From Thermococcus cleftensis (lineage in GTDB: Archaea; Methanobacteriota_B; Thermococci; Thermococcales; Thermococcaceae), in the NCBI RefSeq assembly GCF_000265525.1, contig NC_018015.1, positions 1,586,322 through 1,650,321 of the forward strand: a stretch of 64,000 nt of DNA, read 5' to 3'. The notes under the pieces were generated by a model. It saw only the letters and a program-made list of their open reading frames with translations. It was not told where the DNA came from and ran no database searches. The translations under genes were made by a program, and so were the position numbers. This document shows positions 62,311-64,000 of this stretch, one piece after another. Position 1 is the first letter of the stretch, and the number at the start of each line of letters is the position of its first letter.

Positions 62311-64000
62311 TACCTCCTCACCCTCCGGTGGAGCAGTGCCGGAAGCAGTGCGGGAATAGCGAAGAGCCCTGGCCCGCAGATGCCACCGCCGCCCTCCTTG
62401 GTCTGCGTCTCGGTCTCAACATCGCCGAAGTTGCCCATTTCAAACTCCTTCAGCTTCTCCTCGCTCAGTCCTCCGGTTCTTGCCTGGGCCAGTATCTCGC
62501 TGAGTGCCTTCTCCCCGTTCTTGCCCACGTTTTCCAGTGCAGCCCTTGCATTCTCCGCCAGCTCCTTCGCACCCTTCACGTCACCGTCCTTGAACTTCCC
62601 GGCCGAGTCGAGGAGTGGATCAACGTAGTTCCAGAGGCGGACGTCCTTCCTCCAGTACTCGTCCACGACCGCCGCGGCTCCATCAGCCGCATCGAACAGC
62701 TCCTTCTGCTCTCCTTCCAGCTTTCCGCTCATGGACACCGCCTTTCCGAGGGCGTCCTCCAAGTTCCCAGATTTGTAGCTCTCCTCAACGGGGCTTACGT
62801 CGATGCCCCCTTTCGACAGTATGGCCGTATCATACTGGACCCAGAACTCCCTGAATGCGGTTATCCACGCCTCAAGAGCCTTATCCCTCGCGGCCGCGTA
62901 GTTTCCGTTAAGGTATTCCTGCCTCGCCTTCTCAAGAATGGGCCCCGCGAGGTCCGCGCTGTATCCAAGCCCGTTCATCTTGTCAATCAGTTCCTCCGTT
63001 TTCTGAATGGCGTAGCTGGACACCTCGCGCAGGTAGCCCTCAGAGGGCTGGAAGTTGATCTCCTGGCCGCCGAGTCTGTATTTTTCCATCGATACCTGTG
63101 GGCTGGTGGTAGTGGTGGTGACCGTTCCGGTTGGGGTCTCTATCTCGGACCTCTTCTCCAGGGTCAGCGTCACCGTTTCGCTCTCTCCCAGATCCAGGGT
63201 AACGGTCGTTTCGTTCGAGTAGTAGCCCTCCATGCTCACCGTGATTTTGTATTTTCCTGGATTGATAGTCAGGCTGAGCGGCGACGTGCCCTTATAAACA
63301 CCGTTTATGTAAACCTCGGCCCCGCTTGGGTTGGTCTTCACCGTGAGGACCGCGTAGTTGAAGTTGAAGAAGCCGAGCTTTTCTCCCCCTGCGGCCAGGT
63401 AATCGGCCTTTTCCGTCCCGGCCACGGAGTTCGTGTTGCCAAGGTCGTAGAAGTTCACAGATGAGCCGTCCTTTATCGTCAGTACCTCTACTCCTTTATC
63501 GGTCGCGATTCCGACGTAGTGGAGCGTGACCGCCAGGTTCTTGGGGACACCTCTGGTCGCCTTTGACCATTCAACGTTTCCGTTCCTGTCCGCCAGGTAA
63601 ACCTTTCCGTCCGAGGTAAGGATCGCTATGTACTCCCCGTCCGGGGTGAACTCCAAGTCGATGACGTTTGGAACCGTCAGCTTATCGCGGAACGTCCCGT
63701 AGACGTCGAGTATCCAGACCCCGTCCTTTCCGCCGGCCGCTATCAGGGAGTTGTCCGGGCTTATTGCCAGGGCCTCGAAGTTCCTGTCGGCGCTGGAGTC
63801 GGCGTAGGGGTCGTACTTCCACCCTTCGGTTCCATCGGCCCGGTAGTAGATGACCTTGTCCCCCGCTACGACTATTGCTTTGTCCGCGAATCCAACCGAG
63901 TAGCCGACCTCTGCCGCCATGGCAACCCCGCCTGTGGTCTGGGTTTCGGGAAAGCGCAGGAACGTCAGCTTTCCGGTGTATCTGTAGGCCTCAACGCTGA
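62310..64000 (-). CDS. CGP-CTERM surface protein with propeller and PEGA domain (N-terminus missing)
   Basis: An open frame runs off the right edge; at least 562 residues are visible. Beta-propeller blades (AISPDNSLIAAGGKDGVWIL, EFTPDGEYIAILTSDGKVYL), one PEGA repeat (SGAEVYINGVYKGTSPLSLT), a 250-residue helical region (YAAARDKALEAWITAFREFW), then GICGPGLFAIPALLPALL and RRVRR, a CGP-CTERM. So the helical region is external. Any start seen at 63920 is internal: the frame stays open to 64000. Confidence 0.9.
   Translation of the reverse strand, partial: SVEAYRYTGKLTFLRFPETQTTGGVAMAAEVGYSVGFADKAIVVAGDKVIYYRADGTEGWKYDPYADSSADRNFEALAISPDNSLIAAGGKDGVWILDVYGTFRDKLTVPNVIDLEFTPDGEYIAILTSDGKVYLADRNGNVEWSKATRGVPKNLAVTLHYVGIATDKGVEVLTIKDGSSVNFYDLGNTNSVAGTEKADYLAAGGEKLGFFNFNYAVLTVKTNPSGAEVYINGVYKGTSPLSLTINPGKYKITVSMEGYYSNETTVTLDLGESETVTLTLEKRSEIETPTGTVTTTTTSPQVSMEKYRLGGQEINFQPSEGYLREVSSYAIQKTEELIDKMNGLGYSADLAGPILEKARQEYLNGNYAAARDKALEAWITAFREFWVQYDTAILSKGGIDVSPVEESYKSGNLEDALGKAVSMSGKLEGEQKELFDAADGAAAVVDEYWRKDVRLWNYVDPLLDSAGKFKDGDVKGAKELAENARAALENVGKNGEKALSEILAQARTGGLSEEKLKEFEMGNFGDVETETQTKEGGGGICGPGLFAIPALLPALLHRRVRR

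Overview
The window comes from a hyperthermophilic euryarchaeon of the order Thermococcales, most likely a Thermococcus. Reasons: several secreted proteins end in the CGP-CTERM anchor known from this order; the AsnRS, TyrRS, acetyltransferase and peptidase sequences read like Pyrococcus/Thermococcus proteins; genes are dense with GGTGA or GGAGGTG ribosome sites and archaeal TATA boxes. I saw no insertion sequence, CRISPR array or rRNA. No stretch longer than about 230 bases lacks a gene.

0-8.9 kb: end of an unknown gene, endonuclease III, a PadR-regulated ABC exporter, two small membrane proteins, phosphoglycerate kinase with a possible Tgr (TGM-like) site, and a fusion of an Mrr-type nuclease fold to PepSY-like repeats. 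9-17.3 kb: secreted CGP-CTERM phosphoesterase, a DUF447 protein, a ferric-type ABC importer (lipoprotein, double permease, ATPase) and a second CGP-CTERM protein. 17.4-28.8 kb: TyrRS, Lrp regulator plus helicase, DUF63 and other membrane proteins, an ECF biotin transporter (BioY, EcfA, EcfT), a secreted protein, a MobA-like protein, a DUF1931 histone-fold protein and a VapBC pair. 28.8-42.3 kb: acylaminoacyl peptidase, paired membrane proteins, TmcA, tandem NYN proteins with signs of gene conversion, a cation exchanger, a thiamine-type binding protein, tRNA-Arg(UCU), AsnRS and an amidohydrolase.

42.3-64 kb is the remarkable part: some 15 consecutive minus-strand genes. They include a short ESCRT-III (Snf7)-like protein directly followed by an MIT-AAA ATPase of the Vps4/katanin type, a second MIT-AAA ATPase, four Hanks-type kinases (all with DWG instead of DFG), two PP2C phosphatases (one transmembrane with a large external helical region), three PEGA-repeat surface proteins (two with a beta-propeller), a soluble adaptor-like protein, and a slipin/NfeD pair. 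Several share the same cytosolic helical tail. Two parallel halves can be seen: 55.3-64 kb (propeller-PEGA, three kinases, AAA, PP2C) and 43.8-55.1 kb (propeller-PEGA, kinase, PP2C, adaptor, PEGA, ESCRT-III-like, AAA). My inference is a phospho-regulated membrane-remodelling system in which external sensors signal through kinases and phosphatases to an ESCRT-III/Vps4-like machine, possibly for vesicle formation or envelope repair. The function is untested here.
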